Source of the DNA: Alviniconcha marisindica
Taxonomy: Eukaryota > Mollusca > Gastropoda > Provannidae
DNA: 64,000 nt
NCBI GenBank assembly: GCA_018857735.1
Contig: JABMCL010002109.1
Span: 1,176,001 to 1,240,000, forward strand
Reading direction: 5' to 3'
Shown here: piece after piece, positions 1 through 10,600 of the stretch
Numbering within the stretch: the stretch's first letter is position 1
Layout: each line of letters starts with the position of its first letter
The notes under the pieces: generated by a model
What the model was told of the DNA's origin: nothing
The model's input: only the letters and a program-made list of their open reading frames with translations
Databases searched by the model: none
Position numbers and translations under genes: made by a program

Positions 1-678
1 CTCATTGCATTGAACCTGTCTGGTGTACTTCCAAACCACAGTTCTCTGAGTTCCAGTGGAAGGTTGGCCACACCCAGCCACACTCAGGAGCAGAGTTGAG
101 CCAACCGTGGATCGCATCCGTTCCAGGGTAGCCAAGTGTAAATGCAGTTTCCTGCACTCAGCCTCAGAATTTGTGCGAGAGTGTAAACGGCCCCATTGTT
201 CTGCAGGTTGATGTTTGTCAGTGTCTGCAACATTTCAGCTGCCTCGCCCAGTGTACGTTGCTCAGCTGACCTCCACTCTTGACGCCGGAGAGTTCAGCGT
301 TCCCCCTAATCCTGGTCTGCTGGCTTTTCTTCACCGACACCACCGGATCGATTTGCACCATAGGGTACGATGAGACCCAGTTTTTATCTAATGTATTAGT
401 ATCACTATCAGTGTGTTCTTGTTCTTGTTGTTTTTGCATTTTCATTTTGTAATTTTCGCTCGGCCTGATGTGACCCTGTGTGGTTGACAGGATGCTAAAA
501 TCCAAGAACTAACTGCAACTTTTGCATCCATGTTTGGTTATTGCTTCATCTTTTCCCCATTGCATTGTTTATAATAGCAGATGAGTAAAATGTTCATTAC
601 ATTTTGGCTATTGCCCCCCCCCCCCCCCCCCCCCACTAAATTACGGTTTTATTGATTAAACCTTTCATTTTGTTTCAG
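1..678. other. No gene assigned; upstream flank of the first gene
   Basis: Frame 1 is open from base 1 to about 111 with a serine-rich translation, but no good donor site follows in the phase needed to join the exon at 679. It is therefore not called as an exon. A copy of a dispersed sequence (GTGACCCTGTGTGG...TTGACAGGATGC) lies at about 470-520, with relatives near 28,680 and 32,050. A C tract of about 18 bases lies near 617-634, and the acceptor of the next exon is at 677-678. Confidence 0.5.
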
Positions 679-3600
679 AGCACAGTTTATATCTACAGTG
701 ACGTCAGACACATGAAGATGTCTGAAAAGGCAGGAGTCCGGCACATAAAGGTAGATTATTGGGAAGACATTTTGTTGCTTCTTTTGATGGCCTGCCAATA
801 CTCTAGGCTTATGGCCTTCTTACTGATCACAGTTAAAGCGAACCAACTGACTGAAAGACGTACATTACACATGTCTGATTTTGCTGTCATTTGAAGGAAT
901 TCCAGCAGCTGGTTTCATTCCTGAGAAGAGAGAGAAACTGTTTTTGAGTACTTTCTAGGGTGGTAAGTAATTTGGTGTTTTACACCCAGTTCTAGGGCAG
1001 TGTTAGAGTAACATATTTGTGAATTTCCATCAAAAAGAACAAGAAAAACTAAAACTAAACTACTTTGGCATCTGATATCTGTCTATGTATTATGTGTATC
1101 ATGCTTGCACCAGATCAAACAAGAGGATAAGTAATTCCTAACATTTTAACAGGTTGTTTTTCTCATGCAAGGAGTTTTTTTGCACCGTGTCTTAGTATTT
1201 TATTTTTTGGCACATTTGAATTGCAGCTTGAACTTGATTTCGATGGTTTCTGTTTTCACTTCATGTTCTTGTAGTTGTACACGAAGCACTTATCTTGTTC
1301 TTGAAAATATAGCCTACAGTCTGATGTTTACTCAAGGCTTGTTTCCTTTCCAGATTGGAAAAGTGCTAAAAAATCCACAAATGGTAAGTTGCTTGAGTGT
1401 GGTTGCATGCAAATGAAGATCATTATTAAAGAAGTGGTTAAAAAAAGTTTTTAGCTTCTTCATGTATGTGTGTATGCGTGTAGAGGGGTGCATACATGTG
1501 TGTGTGTGTGTGTGTTTTGGATTACTACCACCCTACTTTTAAGACCGCCTTTCCTGGTGACCACCACCCCACATTTAAGACCACCTTTCCTGATGACTAC
1601 CACCCCACTTGTAAGACTTCCTTTCCTGATGACTACCACCCCATTTGTAAAACTTCCTTTCCTGATAACTACCACCCCATTTTAAGGCCTCTTTTCCTGA
1701 TGACAACCACCCCTTTTTAAGACCACCTTTTCTGATGACTACCACCCCACCCCACCCCACCCCCCACCCTCCTTTTAAGACCCTTTTTCCTGAAAGTAAA
1801 TGACCTCAGCAAGGGTCACACCTCTTTTAAAACCTCCATGCCTGAAACCCCTCACCTCGTATCCCCATGAAGCCCTCACCAAGGGTCACCCCTCTTTACA
1901 GGCCACTTTTGGCTTGATTTTTAAAGCAGTCTTAACTGAGAGGTTTCATTGTTTTTGTGGGCTTAAGAGGTGTGTTTTTTACTGTACTGGTCCTTAAAAT
2001 TGTACTGGTCCTTGAAATTGGTGTAGTTACGGCATATAGTTTTTGTTGCAGTAATTCCATCACTTGCACAGATGTTTTCTCTTGTGCCAGATGTCGAGTT
2101 GCCATGGTGCCACTGCCAATCCCATTCCAGAGATGTTGCGGCAGCTTGAAGTGGTGGTGCCAGACCCCTGCAGCTCTGGTGACAGCATGACACCAAAGCC
2201 AACCATTCCACTAGCTGACCGCCTAGAGGACTTTGCTGACCATCACATCTGTGTGGATCATCCCCACGCACATCGAGAGTTTGTCTTTGCTAAAGACATG
2301 GGCGTTTTGCAGAGGTATCAGTTTATGAGCATGAAGGCTCATAAAAATAAAAGTGAAAAAAGAAGAAAAAAAGACGAAGAAGAAACAGGTGCTTCAGTTG
2401 GCTGCCAGTACCATAGAGTTTGTTGGTTCAGTTCAGTGTTGCTTTACGTCCATGGCTAGTAGCAGAATTTGTGTGTATCTAGCCATGATATGGCATTGGA
2501 ATATCAACTCTTCTGCAAACATTGTTTATTTGAACTGGTACTGGGCAGTTTTCAGACACTGTATACAGACTGTGCCATGCTCCTAGCATGGGAATATCAA
2601 CTGTTCTGTTGTCATTGTTGTTTATTTGAACCTGTACTGGGCAGCTTTCAAACACTGCTGACTGCGCCATGCTAGTAGCAGAGTTTGTGTGTCGTGTATG
2701 TATAGTTAGTATTGTTTATTTGAACTGGTACTGGGCAGCTTTCAGACTCTGTATGCAGACTGTGCCATGCTAGTAGCAGAGTTTGTGTGTATTTAAGTTA
2801 GTATTGTTTATTTGAACTGGTATAGACAGCTTTCAGACTCTGTATGCAGACTGTGCCATGCTAGTAGCAGAGTTTGTGTGTATTTACAGTTAGTATTGTT
2901 TATTTGAACTGGTACTAGACAGCTTTCAGACTCTGTATGCAGACTGTGCCACAGAATTCTAGTAACAGAATTTGTGTATGTATAGTCATTGTTGTGTATT
3001 TGAACTCATACTGGGCAGCTTTCAGACTCTGTATGTAGACTGTGCCACAGAATTCTAGTAACAAAATTTGTGTGTATGTATAGTCATTGTTGTTTATTTG
3101 AACTCATACTGGGCAGCTTTTACTGTATGCAGACTGTGCCATGCTAGTAGCAGAGTTTGTGTGTCATGTATGTATAGTTAGTATTGTTTATTTGAACTGG
3201 TACTGGGCAGCTTTCAGACACTGTATGCAGACTGTGCCATGCAAGTAACAGAATTTGTGTGTATGTATAGTTAGTATTGTTTATTTGAACTGGTACTAGG
3301 CAGCTTTCACTGTATGCAGACTGTGCCATGCTAGTAGCAGAATTTGTGTGTATGTATAGTCATTGGTGTTCATTTGAACTGGTACTGGGCAGCTTTCAGA
3401 CACTGTATGCAGACTGTGCCACACCTGTTGGAGAGAGTGGTAGCAGGATGGCAGGACGCTCGGAGCAGCCGAAAACTCCGCAGCGACTGGAACCCTCAAT
3501 CTGCAGCATTGGAGCCACTCTGGCGGAGGAGACGTTGACGCCAGCACAACTTCGACAGATACCCAAATGGATGCTGGGAAGGCGAGGAAGTTCTTCAGGG

Positions 3601-6600
3601 TCTGCTTCGACGCTGGTGACGTTGGAAAAGTCATCCAGTAACAGTCCTGTTGAGGGGGGTGGCAGGTAGGTAGGGTGAGCTTGCCTGTGTTGAGTTCAAT
3701 TCTGTGCATTTGACACTCCAAGCGTAGCCTTAATCACTGTAATATACTGGTGTTAAAGTACAAAGAGACTGCATGGTGCGTGAACGTTTTATGATGTGTG
3801 TGTGTGTGTGTGTGTGTGTGATTAAATACATTGTAATTTAATTTGTTGTTTTTTGACTGGCATGAATGTATGAATTATACTGAATACAGTTTAGACACAG
3901 AATTCAACACTACAGTGTTGATGAAATTCTGAAGATTTTAATTTTTAATTTTTAAATGCTACAACAAAGTTTTCCCTCAGTTTGGTTGCTTTGTAACTGT
4001 GTTCTTTGTGGGGGGGGGGGGGGGTCATTTAGAGCAAGTTTTTATTTTTTATTTTTTTATCAGTCCTATTCTAATTACACAATTTTACTCCATGATGTAC
4101 ATATATTCAGTTTGAGTTTGTTTTGGGGGTTTTGTTTTTGTTTATCTGCATATAATTAAAAACAAATTATTAGAAAGAAGAAAAGAACTGAAGTGGAGGA
4201 ATAGGATGCTTTAAGTCATATATATACAGAGCAGTTTGTAACGAATTATAGCAATATAGCTTAACTGTACCACCCCAACACATTTATTCTGGAAACGTCT
4301 TGTTTGTTGTGTTTGCTGCTTTGTGTTGTCCTGATATTGAAAATTTCCAGCAACCTGTTGTCACATGGCTTGTGCATTTCACCAGATTTCTAGATTTCTG
4401 TTGAAAAGTGAATGTAGTTTTCCCCTTTAAGTTATGGGAAAAAATGTAGTCATGATACAGTGTGACCATTATCTGTTTGCGTTGATTTAGGTCGCGCCAC
4501 ACCATCTACATCATGACAGAGAAAGAACTGTTGGAAACTGCAAAAGACATTTTAAAACAGGTACTTTTCTTTCAAGTTTGCTGTTAAGGAGCAAGCACCA
4601 GCAAGAGGCAGTGTCAGAGAGATGTGAAAGAGGCTTTTGATTTCACAAGTTACAAAGAAGTGCGCAATTATTCAGTGTGCTTACAAGGTGAATACACTTA
4701 CTGAATACAAAGTGACATACAGAGTGTTTGACCACTGTTTGCATTTGTTTATGCTGGAAAGTGATGTGCTTCTGGGCGTGGTAACAGTGCCACAGTTGTT
4801 CTTTTGGGGTTAATTTCAGCAGGCTCTTTCATGCTTTACACACCGTTCTATGTCGAGCTCTACTGGCTTATCCTAGCGTTGGTGATGTTTGAGGATGTAC
4901 CACTGGTCGAGCTGATGTACCTTGTATTTACTCACATGCCAGGTGAGAGTTACCATAGGCAACTCGGGTCTTTGTGTGACATCTTTTGGGTGCTAATTAA
5001 CTCCCTTGAGTGTTGATTCTAGTGTTGGTGAGCTTGACTGCATTCAAAAGCCACATCAGCATTTTCTCTTTAAAAAAATCCTTTTGCGCCATGGTTAGAG
5101 GTATTAAATTGTTAATGTACATAGCTTCTTTTTTTATTATACAGTTTGTATGTCATGACATTCAGAACACTTTTGGTGACCATGAGCTGTGTTCTGCTGA
5201 TAAATGACAATTTAAAAAATACCCAAGAAAATCTGAATTTGGCCTGTACTGTCAAAAACAGTGTCTACTGCTGTTTACGTTTTACTAGCAAAATGTGTTG
5301 ATTTTATTTGGTTGTATATTCAAGGGGTAAATTGTAAACACAACTTTTTTCCATTTCAGTTTGATGTCCTTGTGTTGTCATGGAGCCTTGTTATATATTG
5401 ACCAGTTATAAAAAAATTGAAATAAAAGAATGCATTGTTACCACCGATATTACTTTACTTTTTTTCTTTTCTTTTTACTATATATATTATACAATTAATA
5501 TGATTATATTTTCTAAAGGCAGGGAGAGAGGACATGATTCCTACATCAGACATTGTCTCAGCTGGGACTGTAGACCCTGGTGGTGCCAAGAAAGATATCC
5601 AAGACTCGTCTGTACCAGCAACAACAGGGAAGCGTCATGCTGGTGCCGCAAGTGCAGACGTGTCTAAGAGCGTCAAGCAAAATACATGCGATACAGTGGA
5701 AACCACTGCAGCAGAAAAAAAGAAACAAAGGTAGAGTGGTGACTGTTTTTGAATGTTAACAAACAGATTTTTTTTATGCCTGTGTTCCTTTTTTTGTTGT
5801 TTTGTTTTTGTTGGTAAGTTCAGTGCAGAATTGAGGAGTAATAAGACAAAGCCCCCCCCCCCCCCCCCCCCAAAAAAGAGAGAGAGAGAAAAGAGGAGAG
5901 TTGAGAGTTTAGTGTTATCAGCATTGAGATGTTAAGAAACAAAATGATTCACGTTACTCAATTTGTTGTCAGTTTTTATGTTAGTGTCATTTTAGTGAAA
6001 TTGTCTGGTTACACTTTTTTTCCTTCTTTTTCTGCAGTTCAAACATGTACATCTGTAGAGCTCCATTCTGTTTGTTGACTGCGGTTTAATTTCTTTTGTT
6101 GTTGTCTTGTGTTAACTAATATGTCTGTGACTGGAAGTGAATGACATCTGTTTTCCATGAACAATACAGGAGCTTATGTACAGTTCCTCTTTGAAACCCT
6201 TTTCTCTGCTTGTCTGTGACTGGAAGTGAATGACATCTATTGTCCAGGAACAATACAGAAACTTAACAGTTCCTCTTGTGAACCCCTTTTCTCTGTTTGT
6301 CTGTAAGTGAATGACATCTGCTTTTCAGGAATGATACAGGAACTCAATGGTTCCTCTTGTGAAACCCTTTTCTCTGTTTGTCTGTGACTGGAAGTGAATA
6401 AAATCTGTTTTCCAGGAATACAGGAGCTTACATACAGTTTCTCTCATGAAACCCTTTTCTCTGTTTGTGACTGGAAGTGAATGACATCTGTTTTCCAGGA
6501 ACAATACAGGAACTTGACAGTTCCTCTTGTGAAACCCTTTTCTCTGTTTGCAGTGACTGGAAGTGAATGACATCTGTTTTCCAGGAACAATACAGGAGCT

Positions 6601-6834
6601 TACATACAGTTGAGTTTCTCTCGTGAAACCCTTTTCTCTTTGTAATGCAGACTTGAAGCTGGGACAGCGGTGAAGGCAGCGCAGCTGAGCGGAGTTGCCG
6701 CAGATGTGAATCAGAGGCCCATGGCATCCCCAGCCAATGACCAGTCACAGACCACCAGCCCTCATCTTGCGCCAAAAAGTGCAAAGCGCATACCAGCGCC
6801 AGACTGGTCTATTTTGGATGAAATCTTTTCTTGA
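679..6834 (+). CDS. Unrecognised protein, 3' part of gene (7 exons)
   Basis: I do not recognise this protein. Proposed exons are 679-750, 1354-1383, 2091-2314, 3447-3665, 4491-4560, 5519-5730 and 6651-6834. They have GT donors and AG acceptors and join in frame to give about 336 residues ending at TGA 6832-6834. The first exon contains in-frame ATGs (MKMSEKAG), but the true start may lie upstream or outside the window. The 2091 exon is a compact stretch (PLADRLEDFADHH). The middle is Ser/Pro/Thr-rich and looks disordered, and the protein ends PAPDWSILDEIFS, a hydrophobic-acidic tail resembling a short binding motif. No transmembrane segment or enzyme motif is visible. The acceptors at 3446 and 5518 are weak and were chosen mainly because the phase fits. 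The gene is tail-to-tail with MRPS18C. The exon chain is moderately supported; the function is unknown. Confidence 0.6.
1535..1800. repeat. Minisatellite, about 38-40-bp unit
   Basis: About seven imperfect units carry 'CCACCCC...TTTAAGACC...CTTTCCTGATGA'. It lies in an intron of the first gene. The same 'accacccctcttttaagaccac' core recurs at 7,880-8,440 and near 32,890-33,010, so this is a dispersed repeat family that also forms local arrays. Short open frames across it on both strands are repeat artefacts. Confidence 0.8.
2410..3425. repeat. Tandem array, about 80-110-bp unit, abutting an exon
   Basis: About ten units share 'TTTGAACTGGTACTGGGCAG', 'CTTTCAGACTCTGTATGCAG', 'ACTGTGCCATGCTAGTAGCAG' and a 'gtgtgtatgtatagt' spacer. 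The last unit runs into the exon proposed to start at 3447. The 'ctagtagcag' of the repeats lines up with 'tggtagcag' at the proposed acceptor, so each unit carries acceptor-like AG sites. Confidence 0.85.
3797..3820. repeat. (TG)n microsatellite
   Basis: A short pure TG run lies in an intron of the first gene. A G tract of about 12 bases follows near 4012-4023. Confidence 0.85.
4887..5035. repeat. Dispersed element of about 150 bp (family D)
   Basis: The sequence from 'TTTGAGGATGTACC' through 'GCCAGGTGAGAGTTACC', 'ACTCGGGTCTTTG' and 'GTGCTAATTAACTCCC' recurs at 37,140-37,290, 47,605-47,760 and 51,455-51,585 on the plus strand. It recurs inverted near 47,135-47,280 and 47,500-47,585, with a fragment near 49,950. 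No terminal repeats or coding capacity are seen. Confidence 0.75.
6125..6640. repeat. Tandem array, about 75-90-bp unit, running into a splice acceptor
   Basis: Six to seven units share 'CTGTGACTGGAAGTGAATGA', 'CATCTGTTTTCCAGGAACAA', 'TACAGGAGCTTA' and 'GAAACCCTTTTCTCTG'. One unit reads 'tctctgtttgcagtgactggaag'-like. The functional 3' end of the intron reads 'ccttttctctttgtaatgcag' followed by exon bases 'acttgaag', so the last unit supplies the polypyrimidine tract of the last exon of the first gene. Confidence 0.85.
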
Positions 6835-7186
6835 CAAAAATGTGGCCAGTATGTACGTTGTGCAGTTTTTAACTCGTAGTTTTGCAAGCGCACACCGTCT
6901 TCTGACACAAGTGCCTTAACTGCACGCGGCATTGCTTTGCAGAGTAGAAGTGGTTAAAAATTGTGAAGAGTAATGAAAGGGGAAGAAGAAGAAAAGAAAA
7001 GGGGGGGGGGGGGGAGAAGAAGAAAATTCACCAACTGACCCAGGGGATTTTTACATTTGTCATTGTAAGCAGGAAGCTTTTATAGTTCAGTCTTCCAGTT
7101 AGAGTCAGTGAGCTTACAGACCTAGCTAATGTATTTTATCTGCTTATTTTTCTTTCTTGACATTTGTTTTTTTTATTAAGATGTGA

Positions 7187-7192
7187 AATAAA
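7187..7192 (+). terminator. Poly(A) signal AATAAA of the first gene
   Basis: A canonical hexamer lies about 350 bases after the stop at 6834, followed by a GT-rich stretch. Cleavage is expected about 15-30 bases downstream. Confidence 0.6.
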
Positions 7193-7288
7193 AATGTTTC
7201 AGAATGGGTACATGTGATGTGTGTTTGCATGCATTCTCAAAACATGCCATTTCAAGCATTAGGAGAATGGTAATATGCAGGATTTTTT

Positions 7289-7294
7289 TTTATT
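7289..7294 (-). terminator. Candidate poly(A) signal of MRPS18C
   Basis: The minus strand reads AATAAA about 340 bases after the MRPS18C stop at 7631-7633. With the plus-strand signal at 7187-7192, it would make the two convergent 3' ends meet or overlap within about 100 bp. Confidence 0.5.
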
Positions 7295-7323
7295 AATGCA
7301 CTTTGCATGTAGACAGCTGAAAG

Positions 7324-7369
7324 GCAGATTGTGTGTGTGTGTGGGGGGGGGGGGGGGGGGGGGGGGGGA
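7324..7369. repeat. (GT)n followed by a long G tract
   Basis: A short GT run continues into an almost unbroken G homopolymer of about 30 bases, between the two convergent poly(A) signals. It is a likely G-quadruplex or replication slippage site, and the assembled length should be treated as uncertain. Confidence 0.85.
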
Positions 7370-7630
7370 GAGACAGAGGACAAGTATTTGTTACTCCCTA
7401 GATGCATGTTATAACTGCGTTTACCTATAACAAACATGTATTACGCTATTCCTCTTAAATACATTCATAAAATGAATTCAACTATGGACAAAAGCGCTTC
7501 AAAAACAATACTATTTTAATTATGTATATATTGAAAACGAGACAAAAATACTACAAGTTTCTTTCCAATCCTTTTCACAGACACATTCATTCATGTGAAA
7601 CCACTGCTTCGGACAGTTGCTTTCTGTTGA

Positions 7631-10600
7631 TCATCTAGCCGGTCTGAAGGGATCAAAGATGCGAGGATCTTTCAAGTACTCCGGCTGCTTCAGCATGTAA
7701 GGCATAAAACCTGAAATGTATAAAGCATACAAATTTACTTCCATGCACAGAATATATTTTGGGTAAACAATACTGCATGTGTGAGCACACTGGACAGAGG
7801 CTTTAATTACTGTGATGCCAAACAGAATGCCTTTTTGGCCAGTGCTTGAGCACTAGGGAACGAATACCCAATGAAAGACTAGCCTAATGAGGGATCACCC
7901 CTTTTTTACCACCCTTTTTTTCTCTGAAGTTTACAATTGTAAGTCAATGCTTGTCCAAGAACCACCCCTCTTTTAAGACCAATTCTTTTTTTTCTTTGAA
8001 ATTTGCAATTGTAACTTTAACTCTTAGTGAACGCTTGACCAAGAACCACCTCTTTTAAAACCACTACTTTCTTCTCTCTCTAAAATTTGCAATTGTAAGT
8101 GCACCACCCTTCTTTTAAAACCACTACTTTTTTCTCTCTCTGAAATTTGCATACACACACAAATTGTAAGTGAACCCCTGTGACCAAGAACCATCCCTCT
8201 TAAAACCACTACCTTTTCTCATTCTGAAATTTGCAACTGTAAGTGACCCCCTACCACTTCCAAGACCACTTTACTTTCTCTCTGAAATCAGCAACTGTTA
8301 GTGAACTGCCCCTTTCTAAGACCACTTTTTCTCTCCGAAATTTGCAACTGTGAGTAAACCACCCCTCTTTTCAGACCACTTTACTTCCTCTGAAATTAGC
8401 AGTTATGAGTAAACCATCGCACTTTTACGACCACTTTTGATTGAATTTTCGGAGGACTTTGAAAATGGGGTTCTACTGCACCCAACTTCTGATGGGCATA
8501 AACATGCTCGTGAGCTTTTGGCCTCAACTGAGAGTAGCGATTTCCCACCTGCGTTTCGCGACCGTTTGATAGCTCTCGCCACTTGTTTCTGCATGGGGAT
8601 GCACAGGCCGGTCACCGCTCGCCCATAGATGCGCCCGGTGTATGGGGACACGAACTGGCTCAGCAGTCGCACGTTCTGGACACACAAGCAAGTTGGTTAG
8701 TAGTTAGTAATTGGTTAGCCTCCTGTCAACCGCACGGGGCCACCTCAGGACAAGCAAACTCTGCCAAAAGCAAATGCACGTTTCAAAACTCTTTACTCGT
8801 TTATAAACTTTTTAGAAGTCAATCCCCAAAACCAATCCCTATGCAAACATGACACAAAACATACATGTATACACAAACATCAAACACATTGTCGAAGAGT
8901 CAGTCCCTTCAATATTACCCCTGTTAAAAGAGAATGTCATGCTAGGACATGCTGGTATTGCTGACCATCTTGTCTACTGATACAAGATTAAAGAAGTCAT
9001 TAAAGAAAGAAAAGAAAAAAGAATGGACAGAAACATAAAAAGTTATATAAATACATAACAGCAAATAGCAGTGCCATGTAGCAGCAAGCTGCACATACCA
9101 CCTACCACCATCTCTTAGCTGGTCAACAAGGGCCATACAGAAAAAAAATAACTCAAAAAATGTTTGAGTTTTCTGGGAAAAAGTCAGGGGAATGGACCAT
9201 TAGCAGAAAAATGACAAAACAGAAAGAACAAGAGGACTAGGCAGAAAAACAAGAGAGGAGACAGGAAAGGGAAATCAAATGACAGCTCTGAGATTCCAGA
9301 CAGGGGGGTAGATCATCAGACATCCCTGGCCTCCCTTTGGGGTACACACAAGCAAATGCACTGGTAATAATGGTACACTTATATTACAGTGCTTACCCTA
9401 GATGCTTTGCTATGAAGAACACCCAGACATGCACATACATGCCATATAAAAATTATAATAAAGGTTATTTTCAATACAAATCCTTAACTGTTCTAAGGAC
9501 CTTATAAAATAAATAGGGAGGAAGGAAAGGGTAATGATACACAAGTTATAAATGTCTCTCTACATCAATATGAAGAATGATGCATATATATATATATATA
9601 TATCACTTACCCCCCCCCCCCCCCCCCCCAGTAGCATTGAGGCACAGACATTACTTACCACCTCCCTCCCCTCTTCCCTCCCACCCCTTCCCCCAAGGTG
9701 CAGTGTTGGGGGGTGGGAGTGGGGGGGTAGGGGGGGGGGGGTTATGAGCTAAACAGAACAAGTTACGATCACAGAAGAAAAGACAAGAGTGAGACAGAGT
9801 TTCAACAGTTGCAGGAAATGTCAGAAAAGGTAGGTTTTGAGATTACTTTTGAAAGAAGAAAAACCATGACAGAAGGAAATACACCACCATGAGAGATGCC
9901 TGCCAGAAGAAGCAGGGGAGTGAACTTCTGTCAAAACACGCAATTTGCTCACACGATTCTTCCCAAATTATCTGTCGCACTTGGTCATGACACTGACCTA
10001 ACAGTTCAAAAGTATGCTACCTGCTGCGTTTTCTTTCAAAACATACTGATGTATGCCTTAAATAGCCATAGTCCTGTGTAACATGAGATGAAAGTTAAGA
10101 GGGTGAGGTGGAAAATTTCACATGCACAGTGACATCATACCTTGTAGTCGACATCAAGATTGTACTTGCACAGGATACATCTCTTATGTTCCTTCTGGAA
10201 AGGATTGTCCATGTCAGAGACTGGCTGCAAAATGAAATTAAATATTCATCCTGAACTTGAAGATGGCATACAAGTTAACAACAGCAGGAGCTCCTTCTCG
10301 CTGCATCAGTACATGCCCCTCAGATTCTCTGATGAGGGAGTCTCAGATTATACCATGCCATGCCATTCTCCTGTCCGCTATATTGTACATTTGGAGCATT
10401 GAACACTAAAATTAGTTACATTTGGAGTATTGGTAACTAAAATTCATTTTAATTAACTTGACTTCCTAGACTTTAGTCCTTGTCCTTGCGTGGTTCATTT
10501 GCGTGGAAATGTGAAAGGGATGATAAGCAGATTACAACGGTGGTCTTTCAATCATTAGAGGCTTCTCTGCATACACATACATTTAGTTAACAATAATAAA

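Noticed and set aside
1..212. Possible exon of the first gene (serine-rich or ERVEPTVDRIRSR-type frames)
   Set aside because: No donor in the phase needed for the 679 exon; composition alone is insufficient.
896..962. Coding-like stretch IPAAGFIPEKREKLF
   Set aside because: A stop lies in frame before the nearest donor, and it is not needed for the phase between exons 679-750 and 1354-1383.
3296..3721. 141-aa minus-strand frame
   Set aside because: Crosses the repeat array and the antisense of the plus-strand exon; no coding signature.
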